Of a stretch of 64,000 nt of DNA, positions 52,168 through 64,000 are shown piece by piece. The translations under genes were made by a program, and so were the position numbers. The notes under the pieces were generated by a model. It ran no database searches. It was not told the origin of the DNA and saw nothing but the letters and a program-made list of their open reading frames with translations. The DNA is from REEB95 sp963762425. GTDB lineage: Bacteria; Pseudomonadota; Alphaproteobacteria; ATCC43930; CGMCC-115725. How positions within the stretch are numbered: the first letter of the stretch is position 1; each line of letters opens with the position of its first letter. The DNA lies in NCBI GenBank assembly GCA_963762425.1, contig CAVXKY010000007.1, forward strand, positions 1-64,000, read 5' to 3'.

Positions 52168-52635
52168 ATGCAAGCCGGTATGCCTAATCGAGATTCGATC
52201 GTCGCTGACATCGTGGCACATACCAGCATCGACGAGGCCATGATCGAGCGGCTGGTCCGGGCCTTCTATGATCGCGCCCGGCATGATCCGCTGATCGGCC
52301 CCATTTTCGAAAGCGAGGTCCATGATTGGGAAGCTCACATCGGCCGGATGTGCGCCTTCTGGTCGTCCATCGCGCTGATGAGCGGCCGCTATCACGGCCA
52401 ACCGATGGTGGCCCATCTGCCTTTGCCCATCGACACGCCTCATTTCGATCGCTGGCTCGATATCTTCGCCGAGACGGTCCGTGATGTCTGCTCGCCTCAG
52501 GCGGTGGCTTTCTTCCTCGAACGCGCGCATCGGATCGCCGATAGCCTGGAGTATGGCATTGCGGCCCAGAAGGGAGAGATCAGGCCAAAAAGAACACGGC
52601 CAGCGAACAGTGACAGGGAGGACATGGCGCAATGA
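52168..52635 (+). CDS. Group III truncated haemoglobin
   Basis: The 155-residue protein starts MQAGMPNRDSIVADI; a second ATG is at 52180. It has RLVRAFYDRARHDPLIGPIF, FWSSIALMSGRYHGQPM and LPIDTPHFDRWLDIF with the proximal His, the pattern of trHbIII (TrbN-III/Ctb-like). Such globins bind oxygen and NO; in this locus a role in NO handling is likely. It lies 19 bp after nnrS and overlaps the cupin gene. Confidence 0.88.
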   Translation: MQAGMPNRDSIVADIVAHTSIDEAMIERLVRAFYDRARHDPLIGPIFESEVHDWEAHIGRMCAFWSSIALMSGRYHGQPMVAHLPLPIDTPHFDRWLDIFAETVRDVCSPQAVAFFLERAHRIADSLEYGIAAQKGEIRPKRTRPANSDREDMAQ

Positions 52636-52964
52636 CCGACCCGTCCGGCGGCAACCCGGGTTACGAGGTGAAAAGCGTCGAGACTATCGTTTCGGGAAGC
52701 GACGTACGCGCGCGCCTCTACACGCTGGCACCAGGAGATGTCATTCCTTGGCACTTTCATAGCGAAGTGACCGACCGGTATTTCTGCCTGGCGGGGAAGC
52801 TTTCGATCGAGACACGCGCACCCCGCGCACACGAGCTATTGGATGCCGGCGGGAACTACAGTATTCCGCCCAAGACGGCACACCGTATTTCCAATGGGGG
52901 TGAGCATGATTGCCGTTTTTTGCTCCTCCAGGGTGTCGGTCAGTATGATTTTCAAAAAATCTGA
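52632..52964 (+). CDS. Cupin domain protein of the NO-response operon
   Basis: The 110-residue protein has a single cupin fold: GDVIPWHFHSEVTDRYFCLAG supplies His ligands and Glu, and YSIPPKTAHRISN the last His. A metal-binding small-molecule or sensor role is likely, but no reaction can be stated. The start overlaps the globin stop (ATGA). It is the last gene before a terminator-like hairpin. Confidence 0.82.
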   Translation: MTDPSGGNPGYEVKSVETIVSGSDVRARLYTLAPGDVIPWHFHSEVTDRYFCLAGKLSIETRAPRAHELLDAGGNYSIPPKTAHRISNGGEHDCRFLLLQGVGQYDFQKI

Positions 52965-52987
52965 CGATCAGTAACGGCCGGGCTAGC

Positions 52988-53013
52988 GATTGCCGGAATC
53001 GACGCCGGCAATC
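52988..53013 (+). terminator. Hairpin after the nsrR-nnrS operon
   Basis: A perfect 9-bp stem (gattgccgg with ccggcaatc, 8-nt loop) lies 24 bp after the cupin stop, followed by taaccgtattctt. Position supports a transcript end though the T-run is weak. Confidence 0.55.
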
Positions 53014-53109
53014 TAACCGTATTCTTAAAGGACAACGGAAGGCATCCGCATCAATCCTGAAGCGGCTTGAATGGAGAATTTGTCCGCATCCTGCTGGCGT
53101 GGAGGGAAG

Positions 53110-53343
53110 TTACTTGGTACGCACGTTCTTTTTTGGTGGCAGCCTTAACAATTCCGATGGTTCAATATCAAGCACCTCGGCGAGTCTGCCAATGATCCTC
53201 AGGCTCGCGTGGAAAACACCCTTCTCAAGCTGGCTTAGATAGCTCCGGCTGACCTCGGCCTCATAGGCGAGATCGTCCTGCGATAGACCCTTCGCATTCC
53301 GCAAGCGGCGCAAATTGGTCGCAAATACTTCCCGCAAATCCAT
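53110..53343 (-). CDS. XRE family helix-turn-helix regulator
   Basis: The 77-residue protein starts MDLREVFATNLRRLRN and has a full HTH_3 domain: GLSQDDLAYEAEVSRSYLSQ, then LEKG and LAEVLDIEPSELL. It consists of the DNA-binding domain with a short basic tail. No toxin partner is adjacent. It is divergent from a PAS-domain gene 155 bp away. Confidence 0.85.
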   Translation of the reverse strand: MDLREVFATNLRRLRNAKGLSQDDLAYEAEVSRSYLSQLEKGVFHASLRIIGRLAEVLDIEPSELLRLPPKKNVRTK

Positions 53344-53498
53344 GCAGAAAGCGAACTCATTTGGTTTATATTTACACCTCGATATATTGAACAAAACGCC
53401 AATTCGGAATATCGTGGCGATGATGGGTAACGTTTTCCCGCATAAAAAGACTGTGACGATAGACCAGAAACACAGGTCATCTGGGGGCGGTCGATTAA

Positions 53499-54020
53499 AT
53501 GGGCCCTGAACCCTCTCCTATTAGCAATGAGCTGATACGGGAAGGTCATGACTACTGGCTGCGCAAACGGGGGGCGCGGCTCATGCCGTCTCGCGCCGAT
53601 CTGGACCCTGCCGAACTCAAGCGAGTCTTGCCGCATGTCATGCTGGTCGATGTGCTTGGGCCGCATCGATATCGATATCGCCTGATTGGCACCAAGTGTG
53701 TCGTAGCCCACGGTATCAATGCCGCCGGTCAAACGCTCGATGAGGCGTTGAAAGACTATCAGTACAAAACCCATGTCATTGGGCTTTATGACCAATGCGT
53801 CAGGGAGTGTCGTCCGCTTTATTCAGAAAGTCTGTTCTTTCAAAACGCGGCCAACATTGACCACCATGTAAAGGTTTTATTCCTGCCCCTGTCAAATGAC
53901 GGCGCTACAGTGAACATGATTTACGTCATACAGGTTATCGAGTTCATTGCCAAACAAACGCAGGATGATCATTTCACTTCGGTAAAGCCGCACAAAGAAA
54001 TCGTACACACGATGCTTTGA
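53499..54020 (+). CDS. PAS-domain protein (PAS_5 family)
   Basis: The 173-residue protein begins MGPEPSPISNELIREG. The block HDYWLRKRGARLMPSRADLDP, then LVDVLGPHRYRYRLIGTKCV and ESLFFQNAANIDHHVKVLFLPL, is the pattern of the alphaproteobacterial PAS_5 family, stand-alone sensors of unknown ligand. No output domain follows. It lies between the XRE gene and the rRNA operon. Confidence 0.8.
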   Translation: MGPEPSPISNELIREGHDYWLRKRGARLMPSRADLDPAELKRVLPHVMLVDVLGPHRYRYRLIGTKCVVAHGINAAGQTLDEALKDYQYKTHVIGLYDQCVRECRPLYSESLFFQNAANIDHHVKVLFLPLSNDGATVNMIYVIQVIEFIAKQTQDDHFTSVKPHKEIVHTML

Positions 54021-54256
54021 ATCGCTCGTCCCATTATTTTCAGAGGGAATTGCGGCTCGACCATAATTAAATTCCAGAATTTATTCAGCTGCCGACCAAC
54101 ACGGTAATTGCGGCGCAAATTGCGCATACTCGGAGGAACAGGCTGTTTTCAAAACCGCTCAAGTTCCCGGATTTATTTTATCCCACTTCGGCAAAGTCAG
54201 TGATTTTAGAAGAGGGCAGCCATCAAATCGAGATTTCGAGCGAGTTATAACAAAAG

Positions 54257-54333
<77 letters not shown>

Positions 54334-54434
54334 TCACCATCGATGCGCAAAGCTAGGCGGCGCAAAACACGAACCGACAAGGCTGAAAAGGGAGTATGCG
54401 GAAACGTCGCAGAAGAAAACGCGGCGCTTGATAG

Positions 54435-54550
54435 GCTTGGCGGCGACCTACTCTCCCGTGTCTTAGGACACAGTACCATCGGCGCTGAGGGCTTTCACGG
54501 CCGAGTTCGGGATGGGATCGGGTGCTTACTCCCCCGCCATAACCACCAAG
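54435..54550 (-). rRNA. 5S ribosomal RNA
   Basis: Recognised from gatcccatcccgaactcgg and the paired ends (cttggtgg / ccgccaag) reading on the minus strand. About 116 nt, between 23S and tRNA-fMet. End positions are approximate by a few bases. Confidence 0.93.
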
Positions 54551-54711
54551 CCAATCAAGCGTCGCGCTTGCAACCGCGCCGGCCTGGGCCGGCGCCTTTG
54601 TGCATGGAATGAAGAGTGCCTTCAAGCGGGATCCTCGATCGCGGGGCTTGGCTCTGCAAGCGAAAGGCTCTCTTGCTCTGCAAGGCAATGCAGCCAAGAG
54701 ACGATGCGATC

Positions 54712-57452
<2,741 letters not shown>

Positions 57453-57669
57453 GATCGCAAAACCCGTCGCTTGCAGGGCGAAGCCCCGCAATCGAAGATC
57501 TCGCATGAAGACACTCTTCATTCTCCCGAAGCCCCTCTCCGCCGGATTGCGCACGATGGCGCCGGCGTCGAAACGCTTCGGATACTCCCTCTTCACCTTG
57601 TCAAAGACCATGGCCTGGCGGAGAACGCTCCGCCGGCGTAATTCGTTGTTTATCCCGATCCGCACAGAA

Positions 57670-57745
57670 TGGTGGAGGTGAGCGGAATCGAACCGCTGAC
57701 CTCCTGCTTGCAAAGCAGGCGCTCTCCCAACTGAGCTACACCCCC
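57670..57745 (-). tRNA. tRNA-Ala (UGC)
   Basis: A 76-nt cloverleaf with encoded CCA; acceptor gggggtg pairs with cacctcc, the anticodon is TGC in the loop ctttgcaag. It lies in the 16S-23S spacer. Confidence 0.95.
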
Positions 57746-57781
57746 GCCTTTCAAGCTGATAGTGGATCGCCGACAGTGGAA

Positions 57782-57858
57782 TGGTGGGCCCGGGAAGATT
57801 TGAACTTCCGACCTCACGCTTATCAAGCGCGCGCTCTAACCAACTGAGCTACAAGCCC
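57782..57858 (-). tRNA. tRNA-Ile (GAU)
   Basis: A 77-nt cloverleaf with encoded CCA; acceptor gggcttg pairs with cgggccc (two G-U pairs), the anticodon is GAT in the loop cttgataag. It lies in the 16S-23S spacer before tRNA-Ala. Confidence 0.95.
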
Positions 57859-57996
57859 ATGCCGATAAGCGAGCCTCTGCCAGCTTTCGGATCGGGGAAG
57901 GGATGCGACGGCGGCGGCGCCGGAGGCAGATCCGTCGATCTGCCATTGTGGATGACCAGAGAAGGTCGGCGTGAGTGCCTTCCATCCTCCAGTTCC

Positions 57997-59466
<1,470 letters not shown>

Positions 59467-59946
59467 AGCCTCGCCGGTTTTTCCCTTGGCAGGGATCGAC
59501 CGGCAAAGTCCTGGCTCCGTACGATTGTCATCGGTCGGAATTGACTATTCCTAATGATGCGCATTCGTACGGCGCCGAATGGCGCCGCCGCCTGCGCATC
59601 CCTTCCTCTTCTCAACGATGTCAAAGACCGGATGCACGCACGAAAACAAAAAAAGTCGCCGAACCAGCAGCCAACTCAACGCCGATGGAACGGCGTTTTG
59701 GGTGAGCCGACAAAACCGCCCGCAGCAAGACCGCTGCGTGCGGCATTACCTGGTTCGCGGAGACCACCCCGTCGGGCGGCCGGGCGCATGGTATAGGCCC
59801 GCAAGACCGCGCTTGTCCAGCCTTTCCATGGCTTTTATGCCCGGTATTCAGCCTATCCACAGGACGCTTCCAGGCCTGGGTTGCGGAACAGCGACCGGGT
59901 CCGGCTAACCCATTGTTCTATAAACGTTCTAGATTATGGGGGAGGC
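59467..59946. other. rRNA operon leader and promoter region, no gene seen
   Basis: 480 bp between the 16S 5' end and the DUF1489 gene. No convincing protein-coding frame. It must contain the minus-strand rRNA promoter. A TTGACA-like hexamer on the minus strand is at 59619-59624 but no clear -10 partner was found at standard spacing, so no promoter is called. Confidence 0.5.
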
Positions 59947-60366
59947 CTAGAGCAGCCCCAACTCGCGCAGCTCCTTGGCGAGTTTGGGCGGCAGGCGTTC
60001 GCCCGAATCGACGCCCTTGGGCCGGTCGGGCGGCGCGTTGGCCGGGGTGAGATAGCGCCAGCCCTGAAAGGCGCGGTAGGGCTGGGGCATCACCGGGACC
60101 AGCTTCATTTCGTAGTCGATCGCGCAATAGCGCCTACCATCCTTGCCGATGGCGTAGCCGATGCGTTTCAAACGCTGGCGCGCCATCACGCGGCGCCGGA
60201 TGACCCAATAGATCGAGCCGCCGTCGAGCAGCTCCTCGGCGCGCTTGGGCGTGTTGCGAGTATAGAAACAGGAGCGGCCGCGTTCCTTGCGCCGCTGCTT
60301 CTGCAATTTCTTGAGCTCGGCCAGGTCGGAAACTCCAACCGCCATCTTGATCAAATGAAGCGCCAT
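59947..60366 (-). CDS. DUF1489 family protein
   Basis: The 139-residue protein starts MALHLIKMAVGVSDLAEL. Family landmarks are the basic LQKQRRKERGRSCFYTRN, GGSIYWVIRRRVMARQ and AFQGWRYLTPANAPPD. DUF1489 is a conserved alphaproteobacterial family of unknown function that I place by pattern. Its ATG overlaps the stop of the HMG-CoA lyase gene, so the two are cotranscribed. Confidence 0.87.
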   Translation of the reverse strand: MALHLIKMAVGVSDLAELKKLQKQRRKERGRSCFYTRNTPKRAEELLDGGSIYWVIRRRVMARQRLKRIGYAIGKDGRRYCAIDYEMKLVPVMPQPYRAFQGWRYLTPANAPPDRPKGVDSGERLPPKLAKELRELGLL

Positions 60367-61274
60367 CACGCCGACCTGGACGCGAGCGCCTTGGCGCATT
60401 TGGAGGCGGGCTCGCGCCCCAACTCCGCGCAGATGAACCGCCCGGCCGCCGCGAGCCGCCCGAGATGCACGCCCGTCTTGATACCGAGCCCATCGAGCAT
60501 ATAGATCACGTCCTCGCTCGCTACATTGCCCGCGGCACCCGGCGCGTAAGGGCAGCCGCCCAAGCCCGCCACCGAACTGTCCACCACCGCCACGCCGCAT
60601 TCGAGCGCGGACAGGATATTGGCCAGCGCCTGGCCGTAGGTATCGTGACAATGGATGGCAAGGCGTTTCAGCGGCACTTTCTTCGCCGCCGCCTCGATCA
60701 TCTTGATAATACGCGCGGGCGTGCCGGTGCCAATGGTGTCGCCGAGCGAAATTTCGTAGCAACCGAGTTTCAGGAGCTTTTCTGCCACGCCTGCGACAGC
60801 TTTTGGCTCGATATGCCCATCATAGGGACAATCAATGACGCAGGAGATGTAGCCCCGCATACGCATGCCTTCGCGCTTTGCAGCCTCGGCCACGGGCAAG
60901 AAACGCGCGAGGCTTTCCTCGATTCCGCAATTGATATTGCGCTGAGAGAAAGTTTCGGAGGCGGCAGCGAACACCGCGATCTCCTTCACTTGGGCCACCT
61001 TGGCCGCCTCGAAACCCTTCATGTTGGGCACCAGCACCTGATAGGAGACGCCTGCGCGCGGCTTCAGGCCCCTCAGCACCTCGGCGGTGTCGGCCATTTG
61101 TGGAACCCATTTGGGGGAGACGAAGCTGCCGGCCTCGATCGCCTTCAGCCCGGCATCGGCCAATTGCTCGATCAGCGCGATCTTGACCGCGCTGGGCACG
61201 GTCTTGGGTTCGTTCTGCAACCCGTCGCGCGGACCGACCTCGTTGACGCGCACCGTCTTGGGCAATCTCATCAC
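60366..61274 (-). CDS. Hydroxymethylglutaryl-CoA lyase
   Basis: This enzyme cleaves HMG-CoA to acetoacetate and acetyl-CoA in leucine catabolism. The 302-residue TIM-barrel protein has VGPRDGLQNE at the N-terminus (metal Asp and catalytic Arg), SFVSPKWVPQMAD, HCHDTYGQ with the metal His pair, and GLGGCPYAPGAAGNVASED with the signature Cys. The start is the first of two adjacent ATGs. Coupled to DUF1489 by overlap. Confidence 0.93.
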   Translation of the reverse strand: MMRLPKTVRVNEVGPRDGLQNEPKTVPSAVKIALIEQLADAGLKAIEAGSFVSPKWVPQMADTAEVLRGLKPRAGVSYQVLVPNMKGFEAAKVAQVKEIAVFAAASETFSQRNINCGIEESLARFLPVAEAAKREGMRMRGYISCVIDCPYDGHIEPKAVAGVAEKLLKLGCYEISLGDTIGTGTPARIIKMIEAAAKKVPLKRLAIHCHDTYGQALANILSALECGVAVVDSSVAGLGGCPYAPGAAGNVASEDVIYMLDGLGIKTGVHLGRLAAAGRFICAELGREPASKCAKALASRSA

Positions 61275-61418
61275 GCCTTTCCCTTATAGTGTGGGACGCA
61301 GTCTAGCCCCCCATTACATTGTTGCAATGATGGCAGCGCCGGGGATGGAAGGGGTAAGCCGCTCCTAGAATTCGGCAGGCCCCCTTCGAGGGGCAGAGAA
61401 CCGCCCAGGAGACATACC

Positions 61419-61919
61419 GTGAAGAAACAGATAGCCGTCATTTCCATGCTCGCGCTACTTGCCGGACTCGGCGGCGCGGGTCTTTCGACCCAAGGCGCTT
61501 TCGCGCAATCTGCGCCGCCTGCTGCCACCACCCCAGCCCAAACGCCGATGGCCAAGCCCGATCATCCGCATTGGAGCGCCAGCCGTCATATCGAAGGCCG
61601 TATTGCCTTTCTCAAGGCCGAGCTCGGCATCACGCCCCAACAGCAGGCACAATGGGACAAGCTAGCCCAGGTGATGCGCGACAACGCCAAGGAGTTGGAC
61701 GCAAATTTCGCCCAGATGCACGCCCAAGCGGATACCGCGACCCATAACGCGGTGCAGCGCATCGAGGCGCAAGGCCGCTTCGCCGCGCTCAAGGTGGAGC
61801 AATCGGGCCGCCTCCTCGCCGCCTTCCGCCCCCTCTATGCCAGCCTGTCGGATCAACAGAAGCAGGCGGCCGACCAGCTGTTCGGACCGCATCGGCACCA
61901 CCACCACGGCTTCCGCTGA
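61419..61919 (+). CDS. Spy/CpxP-type periplasmic protein (LTXXQ motif)
   Basis: The 166-residue protein has a signal peptide ending AFAQ, an extended Pro-rich stretch, then helices with LGITPQQQAQWDKL and a second LSDQQKQAADQLF, the two LTXXQ-like motifs of the Spy/CpxP fold, and a His-rich tail (HRHHHHGFR). Such proteins are periplasmic chaperones or metal-responsive sensors. The GTG start at 61419 has cagga upstream at good spacing. The tail may bind metal. Confidence 0.85.
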   Translation: MKKQIAVISMLALLAGLGGAGLSTQGAFAQSAPPAATTPAQTPMAKPDHPHWSASRHIEGRIAFLKAELGITPQQQAQWDKLAQVMRDNAKELDANFAQMHAQADTATHNAVQRIEAQGRFAALKVEQSGRLLAAFRPLYASLSDQQKQAADQLFGPHRHHHHGFR

Positions 61920-61946
61920 TTTTCAACTGAGCGTGGTTAACCCCAT

Positions 61947-61977
61947 GATCGGCCGTCATACCTCCTGGCGGCCGATC
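61947..61977. terminator. Inverted repeat between convergent genes
   Basis: Nine-base arms gatcggccg and cggccgatc with a 13-nt loop lie between the convergent LTXXQ and AHSA1-like genes; a T-rich stretch (ctttctttttc) follows on the plus strand. Likely a bidirectional transcript end. Confidence 0.6.
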
Positions 61978-62491
61978 ACCCTTTCTTTTTCTTGCCCCGC
62001 TTGGTCCGTTTTTTGATGCGCCGCTTGGTCTTCTTCGCCTTGCTTGTGGATTTCTTTTTCGTGGATGTCTTGGCGGCCCGTTTCGCCGGCGTTAGCGCGC
62101 CAGCGAAATAGAGCTTCATCGGCTCGAAATAACTGCGCTGCCAGCCGCCATCGCGATAGCTGGTATGGCCATCGGGCACGTTGCCGTGATGCACCGAGAC
62201 GCGTGTGCCGCCGGGCACCGGCTCCAAGACGACTTCAATCTGTGAATCGGAATCGGCGGCGGTAAATTTAGTGGTGCGCCAGGACTGCACGATTCGCCAA
62301 TAAGGCTCGAGCTGCAAGTTCCGGCCGGTGATATAGCCGTCCCAGACGGTGAAGGTGCCGCCGGGTTCGGCCGAGCATTGCGCCGCTTTGCCGCCGGTCA
62401 TGGCCGTATGGCCCTTGGCATCGAGCCAGGCGTTGTAAATCGCCTGGGGCGAGGCCGGGATGACGTCGGAAACCGTGAATTCGAAACTCAT
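61976..62491 (-). CDS. AHSA1/SRPBCC domain protein with Lys-rich tail
   Basis: The 171-residue protein starts MSFEFTVSDVIPASPQAIY, followed by the Bet v1-like pattern AWLDAKGHTAMTGG and GGTFTVWDGYITGRNLQLE, which is the activator-of-Hsp90-like SRPBCC fold. The last 45 residues are a low-complexity Lys/Arg/Ala/Thr tail similar to histone H1-like tails, unusual for the family and possibly nucleic-acid binding. The ATG at 62491 is preferred over 62503 because of the fold start. Confidence 0.83.
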   Translation of the reverse strand: MSFEFTVSDVIPASPQAIYNAWLDAKGHTAMTGGKAAQCSAEPGGTFTVWDGYITGRNLQLEPYWRIVQSWRTTKFTAADSDSQIEVVLEPVPGGTRVSVHHGNVPDGHTSYRDGGWQRSYFEPMKLYFAGALTPAKRAAKTSTKKKSTSKAKKTKRRIKKRTKRGKKKKG

Positions 62492-62549
62492 GGTGACCCC
62501 CAATCAAATGTGGGTGACGCCTATGAATATCAGCCAAATAAGACACAAA

Positions 62550-62636
62550 TGGTGCGGTCGAGAAGACTCGAACTTCCAAGGGGTTTCCCCCACTAGCACC
62601 TCAAGCTAGCGCGTCTACCAATTCCGCCACGACCGC
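62550..62636 (-). tRNA. tRNA-Leu (GAG)
   Basis: An 87-nt class II tRNA with encoded CCA; acceptor gcggtcg pairs with cgaccgc, the long variable arm is ggggg/ccccc-like, and the seven-base anticodon loop ttgaggt gives GAG. Confidence 0.95.
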
Positions 62637-62702
62637 GATGTAACGGCGATACTATATATTATAGCGATTGCCGCCGATGGCGCGGCTGATTACCAAATCC
62701 TC

Positions 62703-63419
62703 ATGTCCATAGCAAGCAAGACCGGCCCAAAGATGCAAATCGAATGGCAGACCAGCGCAACCCCCGTGGCCTATGACCGGGCGGTGGATGCCATGGAGGC
62801 CCGGGTCCGTGCCATCCGCGAAGGTAGCGCGCCAGAGCTGGTCTGGCTGTTGGAGCATCCGCCGCTCTATACCGCTGGAACCAGCGCCAAGGAGGAGGAT
62901 TTGGTCGATGCCATCCTGCCGGTTTTCCGCACCGGCCGCGGCGGGCAATGGACCTATCATGGGCCGGGACAGCGCGTGGCCTATGTCATGCTCGACCTCA
63001 AGGCGCGCGGCGGCGATCTGCGCGCCTATGTGACCGGGCTCGAGGAATGGTTGATCCGTACCTTGGTCGTGTTCGGCCTCAAGGGCGAGCGGCGGCCCGG
63101 CCGGGTGGGCATCTGGATCGACCAGGGGGCGGGCCGCGAAAGCAAGATCGCCGCCATCGGCGTGCGCGTGCGTCAAGGCGTGAGCTATCACGGCGTCTCG
63201 ATCAATCTCAATCCCGATCTCAGCCATTATCGCGGCATCGTGCCCTGTGGCGTCAGCCAGCACGGCGTGACTTCGCTCGCGGAGCTCGGGATCAAGATTC
63301 CGATGACCCAACTCGATGCCGCCCTAAGGCAAAATTTCGGAGTTATCTTCTCCACTGCCCGGGATCGGGACGATGGGCTAGGATCGGCGTCAATCAAGAT
63401 TAAGGACCCGGAGGCATGA
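62703..63419 (+). CDS. lipB: Lipoyl(octanoyl) transferase
   Basis: LipB moves the octanoyl group from acyl carrier protein to lipoyl domains. The 238-residue protein has LVWLLEHPPLYTAGTSA, the conserved GRGGQWTYHGPGQ, the Lys in SKIAAIGVRVRQGVSYHG, and the nucleophile Cys in GIVPCGV. Two starts are possible (62703 and 62733); neither has a clear ribosome site. The stop overlaps the next gene's ATG. Confidence 0.94.
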   Translation: MSIASKTGPKMQIEWQTSATPVAYDRAVDAMEARVRAIREGSAPELVWLLEHPPLYTAGTSAKEEDLVDAILPVFRTGRGGQWTYHGPGQRVAYVMLDLKARGGDLRAYVTGLEEWLIRTLVVFGLKGERRPGRVGIWIDQGAGRESKIAAIGVRVRQGVSYHGVSINLNPDLSHYRGIVPCGVSQHGVTSLAELGIKIPMTQLDAALRQNFGVIFSTARDRDDGLGSASIKIKDPEA

Positions 63420-64000
63420 GATTGTCATCGCGATGGATTCCGGCGGCGCTGGCAGTTTTGCTGCTGGCGGCGGGTCCTGCCGCGGCGCAAAACGCCGCGC
63501 CAGCCGCTGCCCCAGTGGCGGCCCCTGCTCCGCCCGTGACCCGGGAGGCCGTGCACCAATCCTTCGCCCCGATCGTGAAAAAGGCGGCGCCCGCGGTGGT
63601 AAACGTCTATTCGCGCCGGGTGGTGAAGAACCAGTCGCCGCTGCTCAACGATCCGATCTTCCGCCGCCTGTTCGGCCCCGAACTCCAGCGCCTCGGCATT
63701 CCGCGTGAACGCGTGCTCAATTCACTCGGCTCGGGCGTCATCGTCGACCCCAACGGGCTCATCGTCACCAATTACCATGTCATCAAGGATGCGCAGGACG
63801 TGACCGTGGTGCTGTCGGACCGGCGCGAATTCAACGCCAAGATCCTGATGACCGATGAACGTGTCGACCTCGCCGTGCTCAAGATCAACGTGCCGAATGA
63901 GCAGCTACCGGTGCTAGAGCTGGGCGACAGCGATCAGCTGCAAGTGGGCGACATGGTTCTGGCGATCGGCAATCCCTTCGGCGTCGGCCAGACCGTGACC
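63416..64000 (+). CDS. HtrA/DegP-type serine protease (partial, continues beyond window)
   Basis: Translation from the ATG at 63416 gives a signal peptide (MRLSSRWIPAALAVLLLAAG), an Ala/Pro-rich linker, then a trypsin-like domain with SGVIVDPNGLIVTNYHV (His at residue 121) and DERVDLAVLKI (Asp at residue 151), and AIGNPFGVGQTVT at the window edge. The catalytic Ser and PDZ domains lie outside. Such proteases degrade misfolded periplasmic proteins. Overlaps lipB (ATGA). Confidence 0.9.
   Translation, partial: MRLSSRWIPAALAVLLLAAGPAAAQNAAPAAAPVAAPAPPVTREAVHQSFAPIVKKAAPAVVNVYSRRVVKNQSPLLNDPIFRRLFGPELQRLGIPRERVLNSLGSGVIVDPNGLIVTNYHVIKDAQDVTVVLSDRREFNAKILMTDERVDLAVLKINVPNEQLPVLELGDSDQLQVGDMVLAIGNPFGVGQTVT

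Noticed and set aside
59540..59880. Small protein genes upstream of the 16S gene
   Set aside because: The candidate frames are short, basic and have no ribosome sites; the region is expected to hold the rRNA promoter.

Overview
The window is GC-rich chromosomal DNA from an alphaproteobacterium, most likely from the broad Rhodospirillales/Rhizobiales range. The support is the rRNA operon order (16S, tRNA-Ile, tRNA-Ala, 23S, 5S, tRNA-fMet), a 16S gene of about 1.47 kb with alphaproteobacterial character, ftsEX beside a zinc-ribbon DUF3426 gene, metXW, a tyrA-hisC-chorismate mutase block, a class II B12-dependent ribonucleotide reductase, DUF1489 and DUF2125 genes, and PHB genes. The genus cannot be named from the sequence alone.

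Layout. 0-9.5 kb holds core genes: DUF3426, ftsEX, a DUF218 protein, plsC, nrdJ, an enolase-superfamily enzyme divergent from a TetR regulator, and DUF2125. 9.5-17.6 kb has aromatic amino acid genes (tyrA, hisC, chorismate mutase), metXW, a methyltransferase, gloB and a GST. 17.6-29.9 kb is a plastic stretch with a DUF985 protein, HigBA, PHB genes (phaB, phaA, phaC and a PhaE-like partner, phaR), an orphan terminase small subunit, a Flp pilin, IS1-like remnants, small secreted proteins and an outer-membrane protein. It carries about 17 copies of a palindromic interspersed repeat and several genes broken by single-base frameshifts. 30-36.3 kb has a PAS-GGDEF-EAL protein, a hydrolase with an internal tandem repeat, an unusual MucR-like/AT-hook/cold-shock fusion, an SDR, a GlsB-type protein and an MFS transporter. 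36.5-40.5 kb is a lower-GC island with a large serine recombinase and uncharacterised genes.

40.7-53 kb is a nitrate-respiration and NO-response locus: narK-narGHJI plus a parvulin on the minus strand, and nsrR-nnrS-truncated haemoglobin-cupin on the plus strand. The intergenic region between them holds a perfect FNR-type site, an NsrR-like box and a further perfect inverted repeat. 53-54 kb has an XRE regulator and a PAS protein. 54.2-59.5 kb is the complete rRNA operon on the minus strand. The window ends with DUF1489, HMG-CoA lyase, a Spy/LTXXQ protein, an AHSA1-like protein, tRNA-Leu, lipB and the start of an HtrA-type protease.

Together the genes suggest a facultative denitrifier or nitrate reducer that stores PHB. 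At least seven genes need a one-base shift to restore a family-length protein. This is either real gene decay or indel error in the assembly, and it affects how several entries should be read.
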